Shown here: one piece after another, positions 16,839-24,651 of the stretch
Position numbering within the stretch: position 1 is the first letter of the stretch
Layout: every line of letters starts with the position of its first letter
From: JBHHYS01 sp046757645
Lineage (GTDB): Bacteria; Acidobacteriota; Terriglobia; Acidiferrales; 2-02-FULL-67-57
Assembly (NCBI GenBank): GCA_046757645.1
Contig: JBHHYS010000010.1
Location: 1-41,933 of the forward strand
Reading direction: 5' to 3'
DNA: 41,933 bases
The notes under the pieces: generated by a model
The model's database searches: none
Seen by the model: only the letters and a program-made list of their open reading frames with translations
What the model was told of the DNA's origin: nothing
Made by a program: the position numbers and the translations under genes

Positions 16839-16847
16839 ATTGTAGCA
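16839..16847 (-). promoter_or_regulatory. Extended -10 box of the kinase-BtpA-Qng1 operon
   Basis: Read on the minus strand this is TGCTACAAT, an extended -10. The TACAAT ends 9 nt before the kinase ATG at 16829, so the transcript would begin at or within a few bases of the start codon. No -35 consensus is visible. Confidence 0.5.
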
Positions 16848-16927
16848 GGGACGAGGGGTTGGCGGTGCCCCCGGGCTGGAGGACGGTTGCCGCGTTCTTT
16901 CGGAAAGCGGTTTCTGGCATTCTCCTC

Positions 16928-16956
16928 TTGACAGCTTGCTATCAGGCGACTACAAT
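16928..16956 (+). promoter_or_regulatory. Near-consensus sigma-70 promoter for the TonB-dependent receptor
   Basis: TTGACA (16928-16933), spacer of exactly 17 bp, TACAAT (16951-16956). The mRNA would start near 16963, giving a leader of about 105 nt before the ATG at 17068. The promoter diverges from that of the kinase operon about 80 bp away. Confidence 0.8.
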
Positions 16957-17067
16957 GCGCCCGGTTTTACGGTCGGTCCAATCGATCCGGGGGTCGGAGG
17001 CAAGACACACAGCAGAAAGCGCGTGTGCTCTTCCCCGAAGACGCCTGAAACTGCAAAGGAGGGCTCC

Positions 17068-20000
17068 ATGCAGTTGAAGAATCGGAGTGGGATTCTCTTC
17101 TTGGTGTCGGCAGCGGTGATGCTGTTTACTTTGTCGGCTGCCGCCCAAACCCAGATCACCACCGGTGTCATCCAGGGCACGGTGTTTGACGCCACGGGCG
17201 CCGTCGTGCCCGGGGCCGCGCTGACAATCCGCAATCTGGACACCAACCTGGAACGAAGCGCGGAAACCAGCACCGACGGCCGCTTTGTCTTCCTCCAGTT
17301 GCCTCCCGGGCCGTACGAGCTCCGGGTGTCGAAGCAGGGCTTTTCCACCATCGTCCAGGAAAACTTGACACTCACGGTGGGCCAGACCATCCCCCTGACG
17401 CTGACCATGACTGTCTCTCCGGTGGCCGAGGAAGTGGTGGTCACCGCCACCCCCACCATTGACACCGTCAAAACCGAATCCAGCTCCACCTTGAACGTAC
17501 TCTCGGTGGAAAACACCCCCGTGCTGGGACGGAAGTTTGAAGACCTGTTCACTTTGACCCCGGGGGTGAGCATTGTGCAGGGCCCGGACGGCGACGAAAT
17601 CAACTTCGCCGGCCAGCGCGGAATCTTCAACAACATCAGCCTGGACGGCGGCGACTACAACAACAGCTTCTTCGGCGAGCAGGTGGGCGGCCAGCGCGCC
17701 CAAATCGACATCACCCTGGACGCGGTCAAGGAATTCCAGGTGATCGCCACCGGCGCCAGCGCCGAGTTCGGGCGCACGGCCGGCGGCGTGGTGAACGTCA
17801 TCACCAAGTCCGGCACCAACGAGGTGCACGGCAGTCTCTTCTACTTCCAGCGCCATGAGGAGCTGAGCGCCAATGACTCCCAAGGCAACCCGCTCACCGA
17901 CTTCTCTCGCGAGCAGTTCGGCGGCACCATCGGCGGGCCCTTCATCCAGGACAAGATGTTCTTCTTCGGGGCGATCGAGGCCATCACGGCCGAACTGACT
18001 CGGCCCGGCATGAGCATACAGCTCGGGGACACAGCCTGCCCGCAGTCGTCGTTCGATATCTCCAATCCGGCCGACGAAGCGCTCCTGCTCGATAATCCCA
18101 CCACCGGGCAACCCGTTAATGCGGATTGCCAGCGGCTGGCGCTGCTGGAATGGTTCCAGACCAACCTGGGCCAGGATGACGGGAACCCGGTCCAACGTCC
18201 CATTCGGAATGTCTCGTTCTTGGGGAAGTACGACTGGAACATGACCCCGGGCAACCAGGTCAGCTTTTCCTACAGCTATGATCGCTCCAAGAACACCAAC
18301 GAGACCTTCGACGTGGCCACCTACGGCAACTCCGCCAACGGCATCGAAGGTGCGTCAAAGATTCAAACCGCCAACGTCAACCTCTTCAGCACCATCTCGC
18401 CCACCCTGTTCAACGAAGGCCACTTCACCTACTCGCGCGAGAGCCGCCCGCGCGCGGCGATCGAGTCCAATGTGCCGGCGGACATAGGAATCGGCGGGGG
18501 TACGTCTGGTTCCGACGTGGCCTTCCGCTTCGGCCAGCCCTTCTTCTTGCAGCCCACTGTCGACGAGCTGTTCTGGAAAACGCAAGTCCGGGACAACGTC
18601 TCCATCATCACTGGCAAGCACACCATCAAGTTGGGTGGGGAGTGGATCCACAGCTTCAACGACCAAATCTTCCGCGGCTTCTTTACCGGCCGCTACATTT
18701 TCGACAGCGTAGCGGGCTACCTCCGCTATGTGGCAGCCCCGGCGCTGGGTGCGGGCTTTGGCCCCACGGTGGCGGCGTGCGCTGACGGCGTGACCTTTAC
18801 CAGTAGTACCGCCCCCACGTGCACTCTGGCCAGCAACCCCTTCACCTTTGGACCGGGCCCGCTGGTCTTGTATCTACAGGGCGCGGACAGGGACGGAGTT
18901 GCCAGCGACGCCGCCGGGGCCTCGAGAATTGACAACGAAGAGTTCACTTTCTTCATCCAGGACAAGTGGCAAATCCGGCCGAACTTCACCTTGAGCTTTG
19001 GTCTGCGCTATGAGGCCCAGTTGATGCCCGATACCGTGGACCCCACCACCACGGCCTATGCCCAATTCTTGGGCGACTCCACGCCGAATGTACTCGGAAT
19101 CGGATTTCCCTCCAACGGAACCATCCCCGACCAGAAAGACATGGTCCAGCCGCGCATCGGTTTGGCCTGGGATTTGTTCAACAACGGCAAGTCGGTGCTA
19201 CGCGCCAGTTGGGGCATCTACAACGCCCGGCAAAACATGCTGACCCAGGTGGGTTCGGTCACCACCAACGGACTCCAGCAGCAGACACTTTTCACAAACA
19301 CTGCGATTATCGGCTTTGGCGCCCCTGCCCCAATCCCTCCGGGTGTACTCACGCCCGCGCCGGTCCCGCCGGGCACCTTCCCCCTGTTCAGCGGAGTCCG
19401 GGTGTTTAGCCGAGATTATGAGAACCCTCGCATTTACACCGGCAATATCGCCTTCGAGCAGGAGATTTATCCCGACTGGGCCGCTTACCTGGATTTCACT
19501 CTGGCGGAGGGCACCCGCCTGACCCGTTTCATTAATATCAACCGCGCTGACCGAGGCTCTCCCTTCGCCCCTGCGTTGGACGAAACGATGGTTGCGGCCA
19601 GCATCGGCCAGTCCACCTACCGTGGCGTCACCGTCGGTATGCGGAAGAAGTTCAGCCAGGGCTTCCAACTGGAATGGAACTACACCTGGTCGAAAGATGA
19701 GGACGACGACTCCAACGAGCGCGACCCCTTCACTGACCGCTCTAACACGCTTGACCCGTTCGATTTATCGCTCAATTTCGGCAACTCCGACCGCGACATC
19801 CGCCACAAGTTCAACTTCTTCACCTACGCTGAATTGCCCGCGGGCTTCCAGATTAACGCGCGCATCCAGGCGCGCTCGGCGCAGCCCATCACAGACGAGA
19901 ATCGCGCGAGCATCTTCGCGAGCACGGGCGGCGATATCGGTCGGAATACCGTGCGCAAGAACAACGAGTTCTTCTCCCTCGATTGGCGCCTGACCCGGCC

Positions 20001-20178
20001 CTTCCGCTGGGGTGAGCGCTACGCCATCACGCCGATTTTTGAGATGTTCAACTCCTTCGACAACGACAACAACATCAACCCGCTCATCAGCCCTGCGCTA
20101 TTCAACTTCGACGGCTTCTTGCGCACGGGCGTGGGCGACCCCTTGCAGGTGCAGCTCGCGGTCAAGTTCACCTTCTAG
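17068..20178 (+). CDS. Oar-type TonB-dependent outer membrane receptor
   Basis: A 1036-residue outer membrane protein that would import a bulky substrate with TonB energy. The start is the ATG at 17068 behind an AAGGAGGG ribosome-binding site; the open frame begins earlier but the upstream part contains the promoter. A signal peptide (about 1-25, ending SAAAQ) is followed by a carboxypeptidase-regulatory-like beta-sandwich (about 30-110; GVIQGTVFDATGAVVPGA, TDGRFVFLQLPPGPYELRV). The plug domain follows (about 130-260, with LDGGDYNNSFFGEQVGGQ and GRTAGGVVNVITKSGTN), then a beta-barrel ending in the terminal Phe of VQLAVKFTF. This architecture is highly expanded in Acidobacteriota. Substrate is unknown. 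It is monocistronic and divergent from the Qng1 operon; a functional link to queuine uptake is possible but unproven. Confidence 0.92.
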   Translation: MQLKNRSGILFLVSAAVMLFTLSAAAQTQITTGVIQGTVFDATGAVVPGAALTIRNLDTNLERSAETSTDGRFVFLQLPPGPYELRVSKQGFSTIVQENLTLTVGQTIPLTLTMTVSPVAEEVVVTATPTIDTVKTESSSTLNVLSVENTPVLGRKFEDLFTLTPGVSIVQGPDGDEINFAGQRGIFNNISLDGGDYNNSFFGEQVGGQRAQIDITLDAVKEFQVIATGASAEFGRTAGGVVNVITKSGTNEVHGSLFYFQRHEELSANDSQGNPLTDFSREQFGGTIGGPFIQDKMFFFGAIEAITAELTRPGMSIQLGDTACPQSSFDISNPADEALLLDNPTTGQPVNADCQRLALLEWFQTNLGQDDGNPVQRPIRNVSFLGKYDWNMTPGNQVSFSYSYDRSKNTNETFDVATYGNSANGIEGASKIQTANVNLFSTISPTLFNEGHFTYSRESRPRAAIESNVPADIGIGGGTSGSDVAFRFGQPFFLQPTVDELFWKTQVRDNVSIITGKHTIKLGGEWIHSFNDQIFRGFFTGRYIFDSVAGYLRYVAAPALGAGFGPTVAACADGVTFTSSTAPTCTLASNPFTFGPGPLVLYLQGADRDGVASDAAGASRIDNEEFTFFIQDKWQIRPNFTLSFGLRYEAQLMPDTVDPTTTAYAQFLGDSTPNVLGIGFPSNGTIPDQKDMVQPRIGLAWDLFNNGKSVLRASWGIYNARQNMLTQVGSVTTNGLQQQTLFTNTAIIGFGAPAPIPPGVLTPAPVPPGTFPLFSGVRVFSRDYENPRIYTGNIAFEQEIYPDWAAYLDFTLAEGTRLTRFININRADRGSPFAPALDETMVAASIGQSTYRGVTVGMRKKFSQGFQLEWNYTWSKDEDDDSNERDPFTDRSNTLDPFDLSLNFGNSDRDIRHKFNFFTYAELPAGFQINARIQARSAQPITDENRASIFASTGGDIGRNTVRKNNEFFSLDWRLTRPFRWGERYAITPIFEMFNSFDNDNNINPLISPALFNFDGFLRTGVGDPLQVQLAVKFTF

Positions 20179-20334
20179 CTAGCTGCGCTCGACTAACAAT
20201 ACGAATCCGAGGAATTGGTTCCATAGGGGTATTGGAGAGCCGACGCCCCCTACGCTACCTTTCCGGAGGGCTTTAAGCCCTGCCTGCGGCAGGCAGGCGT
20301 GCCCTGACGGAGATTGCCCCAGACTCCAAACCGG

Positions 20335-20386
20335 GTAGGGCAAGGCCTTGCGCCTTGCCGCGGCAGGGAGCAAGCCCCTGCCCTAC
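20335..20386. repeat. Three-way palindromic repeat
   Basis: An outer pair GTAGGGCA/TGCCCTAC (20335-20342 and 20379-20386) overlaps the base of two inner hairpins: GGCAAGG/CCTTGCC (20339-20345 and 20353-20359) and GGCAGGG/CCCTGCC (20362-20368 and 20376-20382). The left half shares the GTAGGGCA...TGCC skeleton with the hairpin at 2029-2052 in spacer A, so both belong to one repeat family. Confidence 0.6.
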
Positions 20387-20537
20387 CTGCTGCGCTTCGG
20401 CATGGCCCCTCGGCTCGGGACAAGCTCTCCGCAAAAGGCGCGGGGTCTCCGTCCGTACGGACTCCGAGAAGCCGTGCCCTGACCACGTCGTGCGTTGTAA
20501 CAGCAACACAAATCTAGCCCATTACCGGCGAGGGCGT

Positions 20538-20662
20538 AGTGTCTTATTTTCGTTCAACCCAGCGGCTCCCGCCGCTGGGCCCTGTGGCAGGAGCCACAGG
20601 GTTGAACATTTGTAGGGGAGCTCATCTATCCGGCGTAGGACCTTCCAGCAAATTAAGACACT
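20538..20662. mobile_element. 125-bp MITE-like element with terminal inverted repeats
   Basis: AGTGTCTTA at 20538-20546 and TAAGACACT at 20654-20662 are perfect inverted ends; allowing one mismatch they extend inward to 13 bp. Inside, GTTCAA (20552-20557) pairs with TTGAAC (20602-20607), and the space between is filled exactly by two perfect 9-bp hairpins: CCCAGCGGC/GCCGCTGGG (20558-20579) and CCCTGTGGC/GCCACAGGG (20580-20601). It codes for nothing. I could not identify a target-site duplication, and the parent transposase is not in the window. Confidence 0.55.
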
Positions 20663-20680
20663 GCCGGCCACTCGGGTTCC

Positions 20681-20709
20681 TTGACTTGGTCTTGCCCCTC
20701 CGCTAAACT
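20681..20709 (+). promoter_or_regulatory. Sigma-70-like promoter
   Basis: TTGACT (20681-20686), 17-bp spacer, TAAACT (20704-20709). It lies just outside the MITE-like element and about 50 bp ahead of the TTG start at 20760, so it should drive the gene run beginning there. Confidence 0.6.
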
Positions 20710-20759
20710 GTGAGTTTGGGTTTCGAGTAACACAGCCCCCCGAGGGAAAGTAAGCTTAG

Positions 20760-22295
20760 TTGTCCTCGCACTCGCTAGGTCGGCCCGCTCCCCTAGTGGC
20801 TTTCCTTGCTTTCATCGTCGCCGCTGCGCCCCTCGCGGCCCAGGTGGGTTCCGAGGTTCAGCTGGATGCCAACCGGCAGATTTTTACCGTGCTGTGTGCC
20901 GCCCGCGCGGCTGGCTTGGAGCCCCCGCCGGGCCGCGGCCAATCGGAGCCGGTGATCTCGCAGGTGGAAGAGGCACTGGCGCAGTTGGACCCCAGCGTCC
21001 TGGCTCCGGTGCGAGCCTTTTTCGCCGAAAAGCATGGGGGCAGGAATCCGGCCGACGTGAGCGCCTACGTTTCCCTGGGCCTGCTGCTCGGGCCACCGCC
21101 GGAGTTCAATTCGGTTTTTCCCCGCAACCAGCTTCCCCCGGATGTGTGGCGGCTCAAGGAGTCGCCCCCGCTGATTCAAGCCTTCTCCGCGCAGGCGAAG
21201 CTGGAGCGGCTGTGGTCCCAGGTGCTGCCCTTCTACGAGCAGGCGATCGCCGAGCGCCAGGCGGCCGTGGCCCAGGTTTTGCTCGAGACCCGCGGCTACT
21301 TGCGATTGATTGGCGAGCGCTACCCGGGCCGCACCTACACCATCTACCTGGAGTGGCTGGTGCCGAGGTGGCTCACCAGCGCCCGCAACTATGGGGACGA
21401 TTATTTCCTGGTGATTCATCCTCAGCGGAGCGATTTCCTGGACGCGGTTCGCCACCAGTATCTGCACTTTCTCCTGGATCCCATCGCGGCCAAGCACGCG
21501 GGGGCGATGGGTTCCTGGGGGCGTCTGCAACCGGTGGTCGAGCGGGCCGCCGGCCTGCCGTTGGCGTTTCGGCAGGACACGCTGCTGCTGGCCACCGAGT
21601 CGTTGATTCAGGCGCTGGAGCTGCGCCTGCGTCAGCCGGACCCTGGGGCGGCCCTCACGGATCTGGAGGCGCTCGAGCGCTCCGGTTACATTTTTGTGCG
21701 CCATTTCTTCCGGGCATTGGAACAGTTCGAGAAAGCGGAGCCCTCCATCCGCTTCTACTTTCCCGAGCTGCTCCGGGGCTTCAATGTGGAACGAGAGCGG
21801 GCGCGGCTCCAGCGAGTGGAATTTGCCGCCCCCGCGCCCGTCGCCCCCGCTCCTGCCGCCCCACCCGCGCAGAACCCCATCGCGCGGCTGTTGGCGGAGG
21901 CGGACAACGATCTGGTGGCGGGCGACTATGCCTCGGCCCGGAAGCGCTTTGAGCGGGTTTTGAAAGAGGCCGACCCGAACGAGCCCCGGGCCCTCTATGG
22001 CCTCGCCATCCTCGCCAGCCTCGCGCAGAACCGCGAGCAGGCCAAATACTATTTCGGGCGCACGCTGGAGCAGGCGCGCACCCCCCGGATTGTGGGGTGG
22101 ACACACGTCTACCTGGCACGCATCTATGATCTTGAGGGCAGGCGCGAACAGGCCGTGGCCCACTACCGGGCCGCCTTGGTTCTGAACACGCGCCTGGCCA
22201 AGCTGGAGGAGGCAGCCCGGCGGGGGCTGGAGCGACCCTTTGGAGCGGAGCAGGCGCCCGAGCCGCGCAATCCACCGGAAGGAGAACGACCGTGA
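20760..22295 (+). CDS. Secreted TPR-containing protein with a degenerate zincin-like motif
   Basis: A 511-residue exported protein of unknown function. The TTG at 20760 is preceded by GAGGGAAAG and opens a signal peptide (hydrophobic about residues 11-27, ending APLAAQ). The central region (about 150-240) holds RTYTIYLEWLVP, GDDYFLVIHPQ and then VRHQYLHFLLDP (H232 to H236). That resembles the HEXXH zinc site of gluzincins with Gln in place of Glu. After a Pro/Ala-rich linker (about 355-375) come two or three TPR-like helical pairs (about 380-485; GDYASARKRFERVL, AVAHYRAALVLN). The next gene, also TPR, overlaps the stop as GTGA, so the two are translationally coupled and likely work together in the periplasm. 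Confidence 0.72.
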   Translation: MSSHSLGRPAPLVAFLAFIVAAAPLAAQVGSEVQLDANRQIFTVLCAARAAGLEPPPGRGQSEPVISQVEEALAQLDPSVLAPVRAFFAEKHGGRNPADVSAYVSLGLLLGPPPEFNSVFPRNQLPPDVWRLKESPPLIQAFSAQAKLERLWSQVLPFYEQAIAERQAAVAQVLLETRGYLRLIGERYPGRTYTIYLEWLVPRWLTSARNYGDDYFLVIHPQRSDFLDAVRHQYLHFLLDPIAAKHAGAMGSWGRLQPVVERAAGLPLAFRQDTLLLATESLIQALELRLRQPDPGAALTDLEALERSGYIFVRHFFRALEQFEKAEPSIRFYFPELLRGFNVERERARLQRVEFAAPAPVAPAPAAPPAQNPIARLLAEADNDLVAGDYASARKRFERVLKEADPNEPRALYGLAILASLAQNREQAKYYFGRTLEQARTPRIVGWTHVYLARIYDLEGRREQAVAHYRAALVLNTRLAKLEEAARRGLERPFGAEQAPEPRNPPEGERP

Positions 22296-23140
22296 AAAAC
22301 TACCTCCACATGAGCGCCCACGTGCTGTTGTTGGGGCTAGTGGCGGTGAGCGTGGGAGTTGCCCAGGAAGCGGGGAAGGAACCCCAGAAGCCGCCGGCGC
22401 AACCGCCGGCCGCGGCACGGCCCAGCGGACCCAGCGTCGAAGAGCAGGCGGCCATGCAGCAAATTATGCAGACGAGTGATCCGCAACAACGCTTGGGCTT
22501 GGTGGAGGGTTACCTGGCACAGTTTCCCGAGGGTGTGTTGCGGGGCCAGGCCTATTTGGCGGCGGCGGACGCCTATCAGAGGCAGGGGAATTTTACCAAA
22601 GCGGCGGAGTACGGAGAACTCGCCCTGGAAGTAAGTCCCCGCTATTTCGCCGCGATGATCATGGTGGCCGAGGCGTTGTCACTCGGCGCGGTGCCCACCC
22701 AACCTGACTACCAGGAAAAGCTGATCAAGGCCGAAGGGTATGCCCAGCGTGCCTTGAAGATTTTACCCGACTTGCTCGCCGCCACCCCGCGACGCCCGGA
22801 GGTACCGGAGGAGCAATACAAGCTGCGCGAGGCGTATATGTCGTCCCTGGCACATGGCACCCTGGGGTTCATCTACCTGCGCCGCATGCAGCCGGCCCAG
22901 GCGGAGAAGGAACTCCAGCAGGCCACCGAGTTGAACCAATTGCGCCCCGACCCGGTGGATTTCCAGCGCCTGGGCTTCGCCCAAATGCGCCTGCAGAAGT
23001 ATGCGGAGGCGGAGGCGGCCTTCCAGCGCTGTGTCGAGTTGGGCGGCCCCAGCCGGCCCGACTGCCAGGTACGGCTGGAGCGCGTGCAGAAAATCTTGAA
23101 GGATCAGCAAACCCCCAAAGAGAATCGCCCCCCGGGGTAG
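22292..23140 (+). CDS. Secreted tetratricopeptide-repeat protein
   Basis: A 282-residue protein starting at GTG 22292, which overlaps the previous stop by 4 nt and has a GGAAGGAGA ribosome-binding site. A signal peptide covers about residues 1-25, followed by a Pro/Gln/Ala-rich linker and TPR units at about 65-110 (GVLRGQAYLAAADAYQ, NFTKAAEYGELALEVS), 120-150 and 195-255 (HGTLGFIYLRRMQPAQ, YAEAEAAFQRCVELG). TPR arrays bind partner proteins; with the coupled upstream gene it probably forms a periplasmic complex. No catalytic motif is seen. It ends 4 nt before rnc. Confidence 0.8.
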   Translation: MKNYLHMSAHVLLLGLVAVSVGVAQEAGKEPQKPPAQPPAAARPSGPSVEEQAAMQQIMQTSDPQQRLGLVEGYLAQFPEGVLRGQAYLAAADAYQRQGNFTKAAEYGELALEVSPRYFAAMIMVAEALSLGAVPTQPDYQEKLIKAEGYAQRALKILPDLLAATPRRPEVPEEQYKLREAYMSSLAHGTLGFIYLRRMQPAQAEKELQQATELNQLRPDPVDFQRLGFAQMRLQKYAEAEAAFQRCVELGGPSRPDCQVRLERVQKILKDQQTPKENRPPG

Positions 23141-23144
23141 GCCG

Positions 23145-23876
23145 ATGACGCGCGCGGCACGTCTGCCAGAATCGCTGGAGCAGTTGGAAGCCTGGCTCCA
23201 CTACAAGTTTCGCGACCCCGCTCTGCTGGCGCAGGCGCTTACCCACCGCTCCCGGCGAAACAAAGACGGCTCAGCCACCACGGCGGTCGATAACGAGCGG
23301 CTGGAGTTTTTGGGCGACGCCATCTTGGGGTTTGTGGTGAGCGATCTCCTCTATACGCTGTTTCCGGCGCTCAGTGAGGGCCAGCTCTCCCGCATTAAGG
23401 CCAATGTCGTCAACGCCCGTCACCTCCGCCAGGTGGCGGAGCGGCTCGAACTGGGGCGCTACCTGCGGCTGGGTCGGGGCGAGGAGAAAACCGGCGGCCG
23501 ACAAAAGCAGGTGATCCTGGCCAACAGCCTGGAGGCGCTGGTGGCGGCTCTCTACCGCGACGGCGGCCTGGAGCCCGCCCGGGCCTTTGTCGAAGAGTTC
23601 GTTGTGCCCGAGCTGCGGGAGAGCGACGTGGAGTTCCTCACCCGCGCCGACTATAAGTCAGCCTTGCAGGAGTACCTCCAGGAAAAGCGGCTGCCGGCCC
23701 CGCGCTACCAGATGGTGCATGCCCGGGGCCCCGAACATCGCAAGACGTTTACCATTGAACTCTGGGTGGGCGAACGCTTTCTGGGGCGCGGCGAAGGCCC
23801 CTCGCGGAAAGCGGCCGAGCAGCAAGCTGCCCGCCGCGGGCTGGAACAATTGCCCATTGAGGGGGAACACAGCTAG
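23145..23876 (+). CDS. rnc: Ribonuclease III
   Basis: Double-strand-specific endoribonuclease that processes rRNA precursors and structured mRNAs. The protein has 243 residues, within the family range. The catalytic signature NERLEFLGDAILG is at residues 50-62 with the metal-binding Glu and Asp in place, and a second acidic site is found in NSLEALVAALYRDGG. The C-terminal double-stranded RNA-binding domain covers about 165-238 (DYKSALQEYLQ through RKAAEQQAA). The ATG at 23145 follows the TPR gene by 4 nt, with no strong ribosome-binding site beyond coupling. lepB begins one base after its stop; rnc-lepB adjacency is a common bacterial arrangement. Confidence 0.97.
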   Translation: MTRAARLPESLEQLEAWLHYKFRDPALLAQALTHRSRRNKDGSATTAVDNERLEFLGDAILGFVVSDLLYTLFPALSEGQLSRIKANVVNARHLRQVAERLELGRYLRLGRGEEKTGGRQKQVILANSLEALVAALYRDGGLEPARAFVEEFVVPELRESDVEFLTRADYKSALQEYLQEKRLPAPRYQMVHARGPEHRKTFTIELWVGERFLGRGEGPSRKAAEQQAARRGLEQLPIEGEHS

Positions 23877-23877
23877 A

Positions 23878-24636
23878 ATGAGCCAAACGTCGGGAAGCGC
23901 AAAAACCTCCACCCTGCGCGAATACGTGGATTCGCTGTTGGTCACCGTCATCCTGGCTCTGTTCGGCACCACCTTCCTTCTGCAGGCCTTCAAGATTCCC
24001 TCCAGCTCGATGGAGGAAACCCTGTTGGTGGGTGACCACCTGCTGGTGAACAAATTTATTTTTGCTGGCCCCCCCGACGACGGCGGGTCTTTGCTCCCCT
24101 ACCGCGCGGTGCGCCGCGGCGACATTGTGGTCTTCAAGTACCCTTTCCCCCCCTATACCCACTTCGTCAAGCGGGTGATTGGACTGCCCGGCGACCGGCT
24201 CAAGATTGTCCGCCAGCAAGTGTATGTCAACGGCGAACCCCTGGCGGAACCCTACAAGGTGCACCGGCGCCGCTCCTTTGCGGGACATTTCCAGGACAAT
24301 TTTCCCTCGCGCGACACCGACTTCCTATACGCGCTGGAGCCGGAGTGGGCCGCCGAGGTAGCCGCTTGGACGTCAGGCGACGAGCTGCTGATTCCCCCCG
24401 ACAAATATTTCGTCCTTGGAGATAACCGGGACAACAGCCAGGACAGCCGCTACTGGGGTTTTGTCAACCGGAAGAACATCATCGGCCGCCCCCTGTTGAT
24501 CTACTGGTCGTTCGACGCCTCGCAGCACCGCGCCCGCCCGAGCAGCCGCCGCAACCGGATGGCGGCTGCCTGGGACACATTCATCCATTTCTTCTCGCGT
24601 ACCCGCTGGAAGCGCCTCCTGCATATGGTGCGCTAG
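23878..24636 (+). CDS. lepB: Signal peptidase I
   Basis: Membrane-anchored serine endopeptidase that removes signal peptides from exported proteins. The 252-residue protein has one N-terminal membrane segment (about 15-36), the catalytic Ser in IPSSSME (S44) and the general-base Lys in FVKRVIGLPGD (K98). Box E is VLGDNRDNSQDSRYWG. A sizeable insertion between these boxes (about 125-170) includes an Arg-rich and an acidic stretch, and the C-terminus is basic. ATG 23878 lies one base after the rnc stop; the open frame extending back into rnc is not used. Many exported proteins in this window (subtilase, PhoX-like, TPR, TonB receptor) would be its substrates. Confidence 0.96.
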   Translation: MSQTSGSAKTSTLREYVDSLLVTVILALFGTTFLLQAFKIPSSSMEETLLVGDHLLVNKFIFAGPPDDGGSLLPYRAVRRGDIVVFKYPFPPYTHFVKRVIGLPGDRLKIVRQQVYVNGEPLAEPYKVHRRRSFAGHFQDNFPSRDTDFLYALEPEWAAEVAAWTSGDELLIPPDKYFVLGDNRDNSQDSRYWGFVNRKNIIGRPLLIYWSFDASQHRARPSSRRNRMAAAWDTFIHFFSRTRWKRLLHMVR

Positions 24637-24651
24637 GCCAACGCCCGTCCA

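Larger units (their letters stand above)
20179..20759. repeat. Repeat-rich spacer C
   Basis: No gene seen. From left to right: a palindrome CCTGCCTGC/GCAGGCAGG (20279-20287 and 20289-20297); a three-way structure at 20335-20386; and GCTCGGGACAAGCTC at 20413-20427, the exact reverse complement of the motif inside the aminotransferase gene. A 125-bp MITE-like element follows at 20538-20662. The right end carries the promoter of the next gene. Confidence 0.75.

Noticed and set aside
17068..20178. A transposon-borne or laterally acquired receptor
   Set aside because: No terminal repeats or atypical composition; codon use matches the neighbours.
20793..22418. A 541-codon minus-strand open frame opposite the secreted TPR protein
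   Set aside because: Antisense shadow; it overlaps a second clear gene and has no start signal.
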